Under the pieces are notes generated by a model. It was not told the DNA's origin. It saw only the letters and a program-made list of their open reading frames with translations, and did no database searches. From Pseudomonadota bacterium (GTDB lineage: Bacteria; Pseudomonadota; Alphaproteobacteria; SHVZ01), in assembly GCA_016195085.1 (NCBI GenBank), contig JACQAG010000012.1:60416-124415 (forward strand): a stretch of 64,000 bases of DNA. Reading direction: 5' to 3'. The first letter of the stretch is position 1, and each line of letters begins with the position of its first letter. Positions 43,981 through 52,741 of the stretch are shown here, piece by piece. The translations under genes and the position numbers were made by a program.

Positions 43981-45162
43981 TCAGTTCTCCACGATCGCGG
44001 CCAGCCGGTTATAGACGTTGGTCGCCAATGCGACCACCGCGCTCAGCGTCAGGTAGACGAGCATGGTGATCAGCACGATCTCGATCGCGCGGCCAGTCTG
44101 GTTGAGCACGGTGCCGGTGAATACGTTGACCAGATCGGGATAGCCAATCGCAGTCGCGAGCGAGGACGCTTTAAGGAGGTGGAGATATTGGTTCGACAAG
44201 GGCGGGATCAGCACCCGGAGCGCCTGCGGGATCACGACGAGACGAAGTATTCGACCTCGACCGAGGCCGAGCGCCTTTGCCGCCTCGGTCTGTCCCTGGT
44301 CGACGGCCAAGATGCTGCCGCGGACGAGCTCGGCAATGAAGGAGGCATTGTAGACCGTGAGCGCGAATATGAGGGCTGCGAGCTCGGGGGTGAGCCTGAG
44401 TCCCCCGGTGAAATCGAATCCCCTCAGTACGGGCAGCTCCCATGTCAAGGACGCGAGGCCGCTTGCCAGCAGTAAGAGCGCCGTTCCCGAAACGAGGAGA
44501 AAAATGACCATAGCGGCCGGGAACGCCTCGCCGGTAACTGCCTGACGACGCTTATTCCAGACCCAGACGAAAACCGCTATGGCAGCCCAGGCCAAGAATG
44601 ACCAAGGCGCCCCGGCGAGATCAGCTTCCAGAACCGGCCGGGGTAGGAGGATGCCGCGGTTGTTGAGGAAGGCGAGTCCGCCCAGAGAGAGGCTCTGGCG
44701 TACCGGTGGCAGCGCGCGCAGGGCTACGTTGTACCAGAATAAGAGATGCAGCAGCAGCGGCAGATTGCGAACGAGCTCTACGTAGCCGAGCGCCAGGCGG
44801 GACAGCGGCCAATTCGTGGAGAGACGCGCGATGCCGATTGCGAATCCGAGTGCGGTTGCGAGTACGATGGAGATGGCGACGGCCAGCAAGGTATTGACGA
44901 GACCGACGAGGAAGGCACGCCCATATGAGTCGGCTTCGGTGAAGTCGATGATGCTGAAGCCAATGCGGAATCCCGCCTCTTGCGAGAGAAAGCCGAAACC
45001 GAGATGGAGACCTCGCGTAGCAAGATTTTCCGCCGCATTGAGAGCAAAATAGGCGAGAAGAGCCGCCACCGCCGCGACCGCGGCTGCCTGATAGCCAAGC
45101 CCGAGCAGCAATCGGCGTACGGGTCGCCAATCGCGGCCTGGGCCGGCGGATACGTCAGTCAT
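43981..45162 (-). CDS. Polar amino-acid ABC transporter permease (AapQ-like)
   Basis: This 393-residue integral membrane protein is of AapQ type, with the cytoplasmic coupling loop ELVRGSILAVDQGQTEAAKALGLGRGRILRLVVIPQAL. Membrane helices begin at about residue 24 and continue throughout. Five bp separate it from aapM. With aapM it would form the heterodimeric channel of a general L-amino-acid importer. Confidence 0.93.
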   Translation of the reverse strand: MTDVSAGPGRDWRPVRRLLLGLGYQAAAVAAVAALLAYFALNAAENLATRGLHLGFGFLSQEAGFRIGFSIIDFTEADSYGRAFLVGLVNTLLAVAISIVLATALGFAIGIARLSTNWPLSRLALGYVELVRNLPLLLHLLFWYNVALRALPPVRQSLSLGGLAFLNNRGILLPRPVLEADLAGAPWSFLAWAAIAVFVWVWNKRRQAVTGEAFPAAMVIFLLVSGTALLLLASGLASLTWELPVLRGFDFTGGLRLTPELAALIFALTVYNASFIAELVRGSILAVDQGQTEAAKALGLGRGRILRLVVIPQALRVLIPPLSNQYLHLLKASSLATAIGYPDLVNVFTGTVLNQTGRAIEIVLITMLVYLTLSAVVALATNVYNRLAAIVEN

Positions 45163-45246
45163 GCCCGTCCTCAGGCATGCTGGTCCTCCAAGACTGAGCC
45201 GGTAATCTTAGCTCGGCTCATCTGACAGATAACCGGTCGCTGCCCC

Positions 45247-46281
45247 TCAGCGGAACGGCGGAGCGTAAAACAGTCCTCCGTCATTCCAAAGGCGGTTCGG
45301 GCCCCGAGCCAGCTTGATCGGGCTCCCCTCGCCCAAGTTTCGATCGTACATCTCGCCGTAGTTTCCGACCGCAAGGATCGCCTTCACGCCCCAGTCTTCA
45401 GCCAATCCCATCTTTGGCCCGAAGCTCCCGGTCTTGCCAAGCATTCGCTGGATCTCCGGATTGGGCGACGCAGCCGCCAGCTCCGTCACCGCTTTTTGGG
45501 TGATGGCCAGCTCCTCGGCCGCGATCAGCATGTTGAGTGTCCAGGCAACGATGTCGCGGAAGCGTGGATCATCCTTGCGTACGATGGGTCCGAGCGGTTC
45601 CTTCGAAAACACGTCCGGCAGTATGACGAAGCCGTCGGGGTTCTTAAGCGCGGTCCGGCTCGCGGCCAGCCCGCCGCGCTCGTTCGTGTAGGCGTCGCAG
45701 CGGCCCGCTTCGAGGTTTGCTTGGCTCTGCTCGCGGGTATTGCCGACGATTGGCGTGTAGGTGATGCGGCGTGTACGGAAATAGTCCGCGAGATTGAGCT
45801 CCGAGGTGGATCCCCCCGCGACGCAGATCGATGCGCCATTCAGCTCCGCACCGCTTTTCACCCCGAGCGTCTTGGAGACCAGGAAACCCTGGCCGTCATA
45901 CATGTAGATACCGGCCCAATCGAGGTTGAGCTCGGTGTTGCGCGTGTAGGTCCAAGTGGCCGTGCGCGCGAGGATGTCGACATCACCCGACTGCAGCGCG
46001 GTAAACGCGTTCTTGAACTCGAGCGGCACGAACTTGACCTTCGCGGCGTCGCCCAGCAGGGCCGCCGACACGGCCCGGCAGAAATCGACCTCGAAGCCTT
46101 GCCAATTGCCTTGGCTGTCGAGGGTGCTCATGCCTGTCGATCCACCCGTGCTCACGCCGCAGAGCAGCTGGCCGCGCTGCTTGACGGCATTCACTGTGTC
46201 GTTCGGGCCCGCAGCTAAGGAACCGGACCAGACGAGCATGACGGCAATTGCTGCTCCACATGCCAATCTCGTTCCACGCAT
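45247..46281 (-). CDS. Amino-acid ABC transporter substrate-binding protein (AapJ-like)
   Basis: With the ATG at 46281 (ACAGGAGGCG upstream) the protein has 344 residues and a Sec signal peptide (CGAAIAVMLVWSGSLAAG). The mature domain has LLCGVSTGGSTGMSTLDSQGNWQGFEVDFCRAVSAALLG, the AapJ-type opening strand, and DVDILARTATWTYTRNTELNLDW. It binds L-amino acids in the periplasm for the AapQM permease. It is 44 bp downstream of the copper-chaperone gene, so some transcripts may start at the CueR-type promoter. Confidence 0.93.
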   Translation of the reverse strand: MRGTRLACGAAIAVMLVWSGSLAAGPNDTVNAVKQRGQLLCGVSTGGSTGMSTLDSQGNWQGFEVDFCRAVSAALLGDAAKVKFVPLEFKNAFTALQSGDVDILARTATWTYTRNTELNLDWAGIYMYDGQGFLVSKTLGVKSGAELNGASICVAGGSTSELNLADYFRTRRITYTPIVGNTREQSQANLEAGRCDAYTNERGGLAASRTALKNPDGFVILPDVFSKEPLGPIVRKDDPRFRDIVAWTLNMLIAAEELAITQKAVTELAAASPNPEIQRMLGKTGSFGPKMGLAEDWGVKAILAVGNYGEMYDRNLGEGSPIKLARGPNRLWNDGGLFYAPPFR

Positions 46282-46325
46282 GATCGCCTCCTGTCGTTGT
46301 TCTTCTCCCAGGTCGTGCCGCTCTC

Positions 46326-46544
46326 TCATCCGGCCGCCGAGGGTCGATTGTCTGCGAGGGCATATCCTGCTCCTTCGATCGCAGCGACGATGCTACGTCG
46401 ATCCTTGATCGGATCGACTGTGACGATGCCTTGCTCGATATTGACCTCCACGCGCGCACCGGGTTCGGCCGCCGTGATCGCCTGCGTGATCTTCTTGGCG
46501 CAGCCCGTGCAGTGAATATCCTTTACCGCGAACGTCTCCGACAT
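46326..46544 (-). CDS. Heavy-metal-associated (HMA) copper chaperone, CopZ-like
   Basis: With the ATG at 46544 the protein has 72 residues, the normal size of a CopZ/Atx1 protein. The metal site is IHCTGCAKKI (CxxC at about residues 11-14); the rest (VNIEQGIVTVDP... IVAAIEGAGYAL) is the ferredoxin-like beta-alpha-beta fold. It would carry Cu(I) in the cytoplasm, to an exporter not in this window. The start follows AAGGGG with 6-base spacing, and the ATG at 46550 is too close to that site. The CueR-type promoter upstream strongly supports copper over other metals. Confidence 0.9.
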   Translation of the reverse strand: MSETFAVKDIHCTGCAKKITQAITAAEPGARVEVNIEQGIVTVDPIKDRRSIVAAIEGAGYALADNRPSAAG

Positions 46545-46611
46545 CGTCATCCCCTTGGTTTGACGCGCCTTTCGCCGCCGATCTGGCAGATTGACGAAAC
46601 ATCTGTAGGTG

Positions 46612-46642
46612 AGGCTAAACCTTGCCACCGTCGGAAGGTCAA
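46612..46642 (-). promoter_or_regulatory. CueR-type copper-responsive promoter
   Basis: On the minus strand there is a -35 TTGACC (46642-46637), a 19-bp spacer and a -10 TAGCCT (46617-46612). The spacer boundary bases form the dyad ACCTTCC-N7-GCAAGGT, one mismatch from a perfect inverted repeat. The long 19-bp spacer and this dyad are the hallmarks of MerR-family promoters, and the arrangement closely parallels that of the E. coli copA promoter. It would give a leader of about 60 bases to the HMA gene. No cueR gene is in the window. Confidence 0.82.
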
Positions 46643-46649
46643 GCGGCAA

Positions 46650-47068
46650 AGCATCTCCAACATCTGCAGGAATCGACGCGAATGAGGATAAGGATGAGGC
46701 TCATTCCGACACGAATTTTCTGCGCTATCGTCGTCCTATTCTCTATTCGCGTAAGGCCGACGAGCGATCATCTGCGGTGCGCGGCGCCAAGAAGATTTAT
46801 AATCGCAGCATCAATGGCGTGGCCCGAAACCAAGGACCGCCGTTTGGCGGTTTGCCAACCAGTCACTCTGACCATGTTGCCATGAAGCGCCCGGCACCTG
46901 ACTTGTGCGAAAATTCGGTGTCGTACGGCCCCGGATGGAGCACCAACTCATGGAGTTCATACGCGGGGGATGAGATGACGCATCTCCGCACCCTCCCTCG
47001 CCGGCTTCGACGGGGGAGGATTGGGCGTCGTAGTCGTCGCGCTACACCCTCGATGGCTGGGGTGTGTT
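46650..47068. other. Intergenic region of about 420 bp, no supported gene
   Basis: A 164-codon frame on the plus strand (46609-47103) crosses this region and the CueR promoter; its basic, repetitive composition and lack of motifs argue against coding. No RNA gene or terminator with a T-run is seen. Confidence 0.35.
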
Positions 47069-49345
47069 CTACGACAAGGCCTGGCGCACCCGTTCGGGCG
47101 TGAAGGGTGCGCGCCTCAAGCGCACGCCCGTGGCATCGAAGATGGCGTTGGCGATGGCCGCGGTGACGGGTCGCGTCGCCGGCTCGCCGGCGCCGGCCGG
47201 CGGCAGTTCGGGACGGTCAATGAGCGCCACGTCGATGCGCTCGGGCGTATCGACGATGTCGAGGATGGGGTAGGCGAGCCAGTCGCCGCTGGTCACGCTG
47301 CGCTCATCGAAGATGACCTCTTCGTAGAGCGAGCGGCTGATCGCCTGCACGACATTGCCCTCGATGCATTGCCTGAGGCCTTCGGGGTTGATGATCTGGC
47401 CGCAATCATGGGCAACCGTGAACTTGCGGGCCCAGACCCGGCCGCTCTTGCGCTCGACCTCGACCTCGGCCACGACGGCGACGATGGTGCCGCCGCGCTG
47501 GGCATAGCCGATGCCGCGGCCGGTCGCCACCTCACCCCTGGCACCGGCGCGCTTCGGTGACGGCCGCTCGTCCCAACCCGACCGCTCTGCCGCGGCCTTG
47601 ATGACCGCGACGTCGCGCGCATCCTTCACATGGGCCAGGCGAAAGCGAAGGGGATCCTGGCCGATGGCGGCGGCGATCTCATCGATGAAGGATTCGCTGG
47701 CGAAGTGCAGCTGCGGGCCCAAGGGATCGCGAAGATGCGAGGTGCGGAGCGGCGAGGCACGCTCCAAGAGAGGCGGAATGGTCTCCCAGGCCATGAGCTT
47801 GTTGGCGAAGCCGTAGGACTCCGCCGGCATGCCGAAGGCTTGGATCGAGGTCAAGGGCAAGCCCATGAGCTGGCCGGCGAGACTGTGGCCGGGATTGCTC
47901 TCGTTCGAGTCGATGTCGAGGCGCGAGAAGCCCTTGCTGATGAACTCATAGGCGATGACCGCATTGTCGCGGTCGAGCCCGGCGCGAACCCGGTGGATCG
48001 AAGCCGGCGCCTTCGGATCCCAGCCATGACCCTCATGGCGCATCCCCTGGAGCCTGACCGGGCGCCCGACGGCCTTGGAGAGGACGGCCGCATCGAGGGC
48101 GGCATCGCCGGCATCGTTGCGGCCATATGATCCCGGTCCCGGAACCCAGATGCCGCGCACCTTTTCAGGCGGCAGGCCGAGGATGCGGGCGACCCCGTCG
48201 CGGGCGAAATGCGGCTTCTGCGATCCTGTCCACAAGGTCGCCTGGTCGGTGCCGGCATCGACGATGGCGCAGGCCGGCCCCATGCTCGCATGGGACTGGA
48301 ACGGCCATTCATACTCCGCCTCGACAACGCGCGCCGCGCGGGCGAATGCGGCCGCGACCGCCGCCGGATCGCCCGCCTGCTCGCGCCTGGTGACTTGGGC
48401 CCGGCGTATGTGCTGGTAGAGCTCCTCGAAGCGCGGGAAGGGCGGGCGCGCCTCCGACCAGGTGACCTTGAGGCGCTCGGAGGCGCGGATCGCATCCCAT
48501 TCCTTCGGGGCGACCACGCCCAAGAAATCCTTCAGGTGGACGATGCGCACGCCGGGGATATCGGCGATGGATGCGGCATCGACCTTGATGGGCACCGCGC
48601 CGGCGACGGCTGGCCGGATCATCCTTCCATGCAACATCCCGTCGACCTTGACGTCGGTCACATAATCGAGCTGGGCGTACACCTTCGCCGCGACGTCGCG
48701 GCGGGGGAGGGGCTTGCCGACCACCCGGTATTGCTGGGGGGCCTTCGGTTTAGCCTTGCCGATGGCCAAGAGATCGTTGCCGATCTTGCCGTTCCACTCG
48801 AGCTTCACCTCGAAGCTCTTGCCGGCCAGCAGCGCCGCATAGGAAAGCCCGCCCGCCGGATCGCCGCTCGGGTGCACGGTCCCGTCGGTCACGCTCAAGC
48901 TCTCGGCCGGAACGCCCAAGCGCTCAGCGGCAAGACCGACGAGCACGCGGCGCGCCTCCGCCGCCGCATAGCGAAGCTGCCTGCCGCCGTTCTGCACGCC
49001 GGTCGAGCCGCTAGCCCCGCCCTGATTGACGCTGGTTGCGGTATCGCCCATCACCACCGTCACCCGGTCCGGCGCCACGTCGAGCTCTTCGGCCACCATC
49101 TGGGAGATGGCCACGTCGAGCCCGTGGCCCATGTCCATCTTGCCGAAGAAAGCCGTCACCATGCCGTCATCGGCGATAGCGAGCCAGGAATCGAGCTGGT
49201 CAGGGGTGAGCGGCGGCTTCCCGCTCGCTGCCGCCAGAGCCGCGCTGCGCCCGTGCGGCAGCGGCAAGGCGACGGAGACCACCAACAAGCCGGCGCCCTG
49301 GATGAGCGAGCGACGCGACAGACCGGGAGCATCGAAGGGCGCCAT
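47069..49345 (-). CDS. Molybdopterin-binding large subunit, IorB/aldehyde dehydrogenase type
   Basis: This 758-residue protein of the xanthine dehydrogenase family starts with a twin-arginine signal (LSRRSLIQGAGLLVVSVAL), so it is exported folded to the periplasm. Molybdopterin-family features include KMDMGHGLDVAISQMVAEEL, GASGSTGVQNGG, the GPGSYGRND segment and the near-C-terminal VAHDCGQIINPEGLRQCIEG. It pairs with the adjacent [2Fe-2S] subunit. No FAD subunit is present, matching isoquinoline 1-oxidoreductase or membrane aldehyde dehydrogenase rather than xanthine dehydrogenase. The substrate is an N-heterocycle or aldehyde. Confidence 0.92.
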   Translation of the reverse strand: MAPFDAPGLSRRSLIQGAGLLVVSVALPLPHGRSAALAAASGKPPLTPDQLDSWLAIADDGMVTAFFGKMDMGHGLDVAISQMVAEELDVAPDRVTVVMGDTATSVNQGGASGSTGVQNGGRQLRYAAAEARRVLVGLAAERLGVPAESLSVTDGTVHPSGDPAGGLSYAALLAGKSFEVKLEWNGKIGNDLLAIGKAKPKAPQQYRVVGKPLPRRDVAAKVYAQLDYVTDVKVDGMLHGRMIRPAVAGAVPIKVDAASIADIPGVRIVHLKDFLGVVAPKEWDAIRASERLKVTWSEARPPFPRFEELYQHIRRAQVTRREQAGDPAAVAAAFARAARVVEAEYEWPFQSHASMGPACAIVDAGTDQATLWTGSQKPHFARDGVARILGLPPEKVRGIWVPGPGSYGRNDAGDAALDAAVLSKAVGRPVRLQGMRHEGHGWDPKAPASIHRVRAGLDRDNAVIAYEFISKGFSRLDIDSNESNPGHSLAGQLMGLPLTSIQAFGMPAESYGFANKLMAWETIPPLLERASPLRTSHLRDPLGPQLHFASESFIDEIAAAIGQDPLRFRLAHVKDARDVAVIKAAAERSGWDERPSPKRAGARGEVATGRGIGYAQRGGTIVAVVAEVEVERKSGRVWARKFTVAHDCGQIINPEGLRQCIEGNVVQAISRSLYEEVIFDERSVTSGDWLAYPILDIVDTPERIDVALIDRPELPPAGAGEPATRPVTAAIANAIFDATGVRLRRAPFTPERVRQALS

Positions 49346-49355
49346 CGCCGCCTCC

Positions 49356-49820
49356 CTAACCGATCTCGGCGGCGCGCTTGACCGCGCGCAGGATCGCCAT
49401 GTGGGTGCCGCAGCGGCATTTGAGCCCGGTCAGCGCGTCGCGGATCTCCGCGTCGCTGGGCTTCGGGTTCTGTTTGAGAAATGCGGCCGCGGTCATGATC
49501 CAGCCGTTGATGCAGTAGCCGCATTGCGGCACCGCTTCCTCGACATAGGCACGCTGCAGCGGGTGGGGATTGGCAGGCGTGCCGAGTCCGGCGAGCGTGA
49601 CGATCTCGCCCTGGGCGGCGTCCGCGATCCGGGTCTGGCAGGAGCGGATGGCAAAGCCATCGAGATGCACGGTGCAGGCGCCGCATTGCGCCAGCCCGCA
49701 GCCGAAATGCGGATTGTTCAAGCCGAGCTCGTTGCGGAGCGCATAGAGGAGCGGCATGTCGGGATCGGCGTCGAGCCGGTGCTGGACGCCATTCACCTTG
49801 AGCGAGAATGACTCCGTCAT
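49356..49820 (-). CDS. [2Fe-2S] small subunit of molybdenum hydroxylase (IorA type)
   Basis: The ATG at 49820 follows GGGAGG with good spacing and gives 154 residues. The plant-type cluster is at GCGLAQCGACTVHLDG, and the second cluster ligands are in CGYCINGWIMTAAAFL and CRCGTHMAIL. It shuttles electrons from the molybdenum centre of the next gene's product. The gene for the large subunit follows in the same direction, 10 bp later. Confidence 0.94.
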   Translation of the reverse strand: MTESFSLKVNGVQHRLDADPDMPLLYALRNELGLNNPHFGCGLAQCGACTVHLDGFAIRSCQTRIADAAQGEIVTLAGLGTPANPHPLQRAYVEEAVPQCGYCINGWIMTAAAFLKQNPKPSDAEIRDALTGLKCRCGTHMAILRAVKRAAEIG

Positions 49821-49986
49821 CCGAGACATCCTCCCGATATCAACAGGGGCTGCGAGCGAGGTCCCGACCGGAAGCGGCCCCTCATCAGGTGCGCTCGCTT
49901 GTCGTCGGCGATCCGTCCGCGTGGCCGAGCATAGCCTCGGGCCGCACCCGGCAGCAATCACGAGGCCGCGAGCGGAATTGCCCGGG

Positions 49987-50292
49987 TCAGCCGACCGGTC
50001 TCAGGAAGCTTCGCTCCTCCGCCAGGATGAAGCGGTGCTCCTCGGCGTAGTGGAAGTTTTTGGCACCGGCCTCGTCGGTTCTGAGGCGAGCCCGGTAGGC
50101 CTCGTAAGTCGCCAGGCTGTCGAAGGAGATGAGAGCCATGGCGATGTTGTTGGTGCCTTCATGGGGCATCCAATATCCCTGGAGCTGGCCGCCGCAGCGG
50201 GGAATGATGCTGAGCCAGTTGCGCGCATACTCCTCGAACAGGTCGCGCTTGTAGGGGTCGAGCTGGTAGCGGATGAAAACGGTGATGGTCAC
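49987..50292 (-). CDS. NIPSNAP-family protein
   Basis: This 101-residue protein matches the NIPSNAP ferredoxin-like fold: [22 protein letters not shown], then [37 protein letters not shown]. Such proteins are small alpha/beta-barrel dimers of unknown reaction. It lies downstream of the O-methyltransferase on the same strand, separated by a hairpin. Confidence 0.85.
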   Translation of the reverse strand: MTITVFIRYQLDPYKRDLFEEYARNWLSIIPRCGGQLQGYWMPHEGTNNIAMALISFDSLATYEAYRARLRTDEAGAKNFHYAEEHRFILAEERSFLRPVG

Positions 50293-50401
50293 GGTCGAGC
50301 ACCCTGGAGGTCACGCAGGACCATCACCTTGCCGCATTCCGAGGCATGGATGCTTCGGGCAGCGCCGAACTGTTCGCGCTTGACCGGGGGTGGATTTGGG
50401 A

Positions 50402-50420
50402 GGGGGTGAGGATCACCCCC
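50402..50420 (-). terminator. Hairpin after the O-methyltransferase gene
   Basis: GGGGGTG (50402-50408) pairs perfectly with CACCCCC (50414-50420) around loop AGGAT. It lies 22 bases downstream of the O-methyltransferase stop on the minus strand. No T-run follows, so termination is only probable. The surrounding CCCCACCCC-rich tract resembles the repeat inside the liv gene run at 56102-56207. Confidence 0.4.
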
Positions 50421-50441
50421 ACCCCGACCCACCCCTGGCCG

Positions 50442-50924
50442 CTAGCCGGTCGTTTCGGCGGCGTCGCGGCTCAAGGCGCTGCCGAAGCAGGGGATGTAGA
50501 GCTCCTTCCACAGATCGATGAGCACGAAGTCGAGCGGCGTTTCCAGCGCGGCGATGGTCTTACGCGCATCGCCCAGTCGGAATTCGACATAGTCGAGAAG
50601 ACCGGCCTTGGCGAGCTGGGCGCGGGCATGATCCTGCTTGCCCGGGTGGACGTCTGAGCTGATGAGCTTGCCGCCGGTCGCCCTTGCGGCCTCCGCCAAC
50701 CAGATCGCCGAATAGCCGTAGGAGGTGCCGAGCTCGAGGATGGTTCGCGCCTTCGCCTCCTTGATCAGCAGGTTCATCAGCCGGCCGGTGTTCGGGCCGA
50801 CCGAGATCAGGAACTCATCGATGCGCCGCGCGAGCTCCTTCGGCGGCAGCTCTTGCATCAATTTATGCTCGGCGGCGGCGCGCGCGTCGTAGTCGGCGAG
50901 CACGATCTCGATGGCGTTGTCCAT
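50442..50924 (-). CDS. SAM-dependent O-methyltransferase, C-terminally altered
   Basis: This is a 160-residue fragment of a class I O-methyltransferase (caffeoyl-CoA type). The SAM motif is ILELGTSYGYSAIWLAEA, with ISSDVHPGKQDHARAQLAKAG and FVLIDLWKELYIPCF. Full members have about 200-220 residues and after this last segment continue with the strand holding the NV/DN motif; here the frame instead reads GSALSRDAAETTG and stops at a GC-rich repeat-like tract. So the last 50 or so residues seem to have been lost by deletion or insertion. It may be inactive. The start at 50924 lacks a strong site. Confidence 0.75.
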   Translation of the reverse strand: MDNAIEIVLADYDARAAAEHKLMQELPPKELARRIDEFLISVGPNTGRLMNLLIKEAKARTILELGTSYGYSAIWLAEAARATGGKLISSDVHPGKQDHARAQLAKAGLLDYVEFRLGDARKTIAALETPLDFVLIDLWKELYIPCFGSALSRDAAETTG

Positions 50925-50956
50925 GGCAGTCTGGTCCTTCCTCGATGCGTTTCAGC

Positions 50957-51880
50957 CTAGCGCCCGAAGGCCTCCGGCGAATAGTAGAGCTGCAGATCGC
51001 GCGTCTCGCCGATCAAGTCCTTGACCTGCAGGGCCACCAGCTTTGCGGCCGGCGACAAGCCGATGCCGGCATAGACGATGCGGTATTCCATCGCCGGCAA
51101 GGGCCGCCTCGTCGCCACCACCCGCAAGGTTCCGGCGGCGAGCTCGCGGCTCGCGGCCGAAGCCGGGCCCATCGCCACGCCGAGACCCGCCACCGCCAGC
51201 TGGATGCGGGTCAAGAGGCTGGAGCAGCTGTGGTGGCGGCCGGGCTCCACCCCTTCGGCGCGGAACCACTCGGTCGCCAGCTCGTTGAGATGCGAGCCGC
51301 TTGCATCGGTGATCACCGGCCAGAGCGCCATGTCGGCAGCGCTCATCGGTGCCAGCGGCAGACCGAGATCGGGGCTGGCGAGCCAGGCCATGTCCACCTT
51401 GCCCAAAGACTCGGCCGTCACCTGCGGCGAGCTGATCGGTCCGGCCATGAAGGCGACGTCGAGCTCGCCCCTGAGCATCCGCGCCTGCAAGGTCTCGCTG
51501 GAATCGACGGCGAACTCGACGACGATGCCGGGATATGTGCGGGCGAGCCTTCTCAGCAGAGTGGGCATCCAGGTGACGGCGGGAACGGCGGTCACGCCGA
51601 GACGCACCAGGCCGGAGAGCGCCTCCTTGGTGCCGACGCGCTGCTGGATCTCGGCCGACATCGCCATGATCTGCTCGGCATAGTGCAGAAGCTCGTGACC
51701 CTTGGCCGTCGGCCGAGCGCTGCGTCCGCTGCGGTCGAACAGCTCGACTCCGAGCTCGCGCTCGATCTCCCGGATCCTGGCCGAGATCGCCGGCTGCGAG
51801 GTCTTGAGATGCCGTGCTGCGGCATGGAAGCTGCCGAGACGGGCGATCCAGTAAATCGCTTCGAATTGCCGGAAGTTCAT
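50957..51880 (-). CDS. LysR-family transcriptional regulator
   Basis: This 307-residue protein has the N-terminal winged helix-turn-helix (FRQFEAIYWIARLGSFHAAARHLKTSQPAISARIREIERELG) and a two-lobed effector domain, standard LTTR length. It is on the same strand as the O-methyltransferase, 32 bp upstream of it, rather than divergent from its target as is usual. The effector is unknown. It lies near the aromatic transporter genes but on the far side of the MORN gene, so a role in either set is possible. Confidence 0.93.
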   Translation of the reverse strand: MNFRQFEAIYWIARLGSFHAAARHLKTSQPAISARIREIERELGVELFDRSGRSARPTAKGHELLHYAEQIMAMSAEIQQRVGTKEALSGLVRLGVTAVPAVTWMPTLLRRLARTYPGIVVEFAVDSSETLQARMLRGELDVAFMAGPISSPQVTAESLGKVDMAWLASPDLGLPLAPMSAADMALWPVITDASGSHLNELATEWFRAEGVEPGRHHSCSSLLTRIQLAVAGLGVAMGPASAASRELAAGTLRVVATRRPLPAMEYRIVYAGIGLSPAAKLVALQVKDLIGETRDLQLYYSPEAFGR

Positions 51881-51910
51881 GGGTGGGCGACCCCTGGCAA
51901 CGATCGTCCG

Positions 51911-52741
51911 TCAGGGTTGGAGCGGGGTCTTGAGCGCGCCATCTTCGTAGATACCCTGCTCGATCGTGCCGTCGGGACGAAAGACGGCGCCGATGCCATG
52001 GCGCATTTCGGCTCGATAGTCGCCCGCATAGCGCTCGCCTGTGGGAAAGTAGAAGACACCGGCACCTTCCCGGTCGCCGCCCCGCATCTCGCCTTCATAG
52101 CGCTGGCCGTTGGCGAATTCGATGACGCCATGGCCGTCGGGCTTGGTGTCGTGGAATTCGCCCTCATAGATCTCCGAGTCGGAGAAGAAATAGATCCCGA
52201 CGCCGTTGCGCTCGCCGCCTTGGACTTGCCCCTGGTAGTGCTCGCCGTTGGCGAAGTGAATGATGCCATGGCCTTTGGGCTGGCCATCGCCGAATTCGCC
52301 TTCGTAACGCTCACCGGTTGCGAGCTGCATGATACCGAAGCCGCTGGGCATTCCGTCCTCCAGCATGCCCTCATAATGCATGCCCCGGGCGAAGCTGACG
52401 ACGCCCAGCCCATTCGGGCGATCGTTCTCGAACTCGCCTTCGATGTGATCGCCATTGGGATAGTCGCGGATCACCCGCCTGGACGGCGGCAAGCTCTCCG
52501 CCTCCCTGGCGGCGTTGGCGGCCGCGCGCGAGGCGGCAAAAGCGGCTGCCGCGGCCTGCCGGCCACGATCACCGGCGCTCCGCGCGCTCGCAGCCGCCGC
52601 CTCCGCTCTCGCCACCGCTTCTCTCGCCTGCGGATGCAGCTTCGGACCTGCTTCTTGCGCCGCGAGCGCGGCCGGCAACAGCAGGATGAGCGCCGCACCG
52701 AGGCCGGCGGCGCGCAAATGGTCAAATCCCGAGATAGGCAT
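51911..52741 (-). CDS. Exported MORN-repeat protein
   Basis: Starting at the ATG at 52741 (one at 52750 is alternative), the protein has 276 residues, a signal peptide (AAGLGAALILLLPAALAAQ), an Ala/Arg-rich helical stretch and eight MORN-type repeats (pattern YxGEFxDGxxxGxGxxxxxxG). MORN repeats form beta-hairpin strips that bind lipids or proteins; a periplasmic or surface location is predicted. Its start overlaps the end of livF, so it belongs to the transporter operon by position, which is unusual. Confidence 0.86.
   Translation of the reverse strand: MPISGFDHLRAAGLGAALILLLPAALAAQEAGPKLHPQAREAVARAEAAAASARSAGDRGRQAAAAAFAASRAAANAAREAESLPPSRRVIRDYPNGDHIEGEFENDRPNGLGVVSFARGMHYEGMLEDGMPSGFGIMQLATGERYEGEFGDGQPKGHGIIHFANGEHYQGQVQGGERNGVGIYFFSDSEIYEGEFHDTKPDGHGVIEFANGQRYEGEMRGGDREGAGVFYFPTGERYAGDYRAEMRHGIGAVFRPDGTIEQGIYEDGALKTPLQP

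Noticed and set aside
46609..47103. 164-codon gene in the intergenic region after the CueR promoter
   Set aside because: It would contain the CueR promoter on the other strand, has no ribosome-binding site and has a random-looking basic composition.
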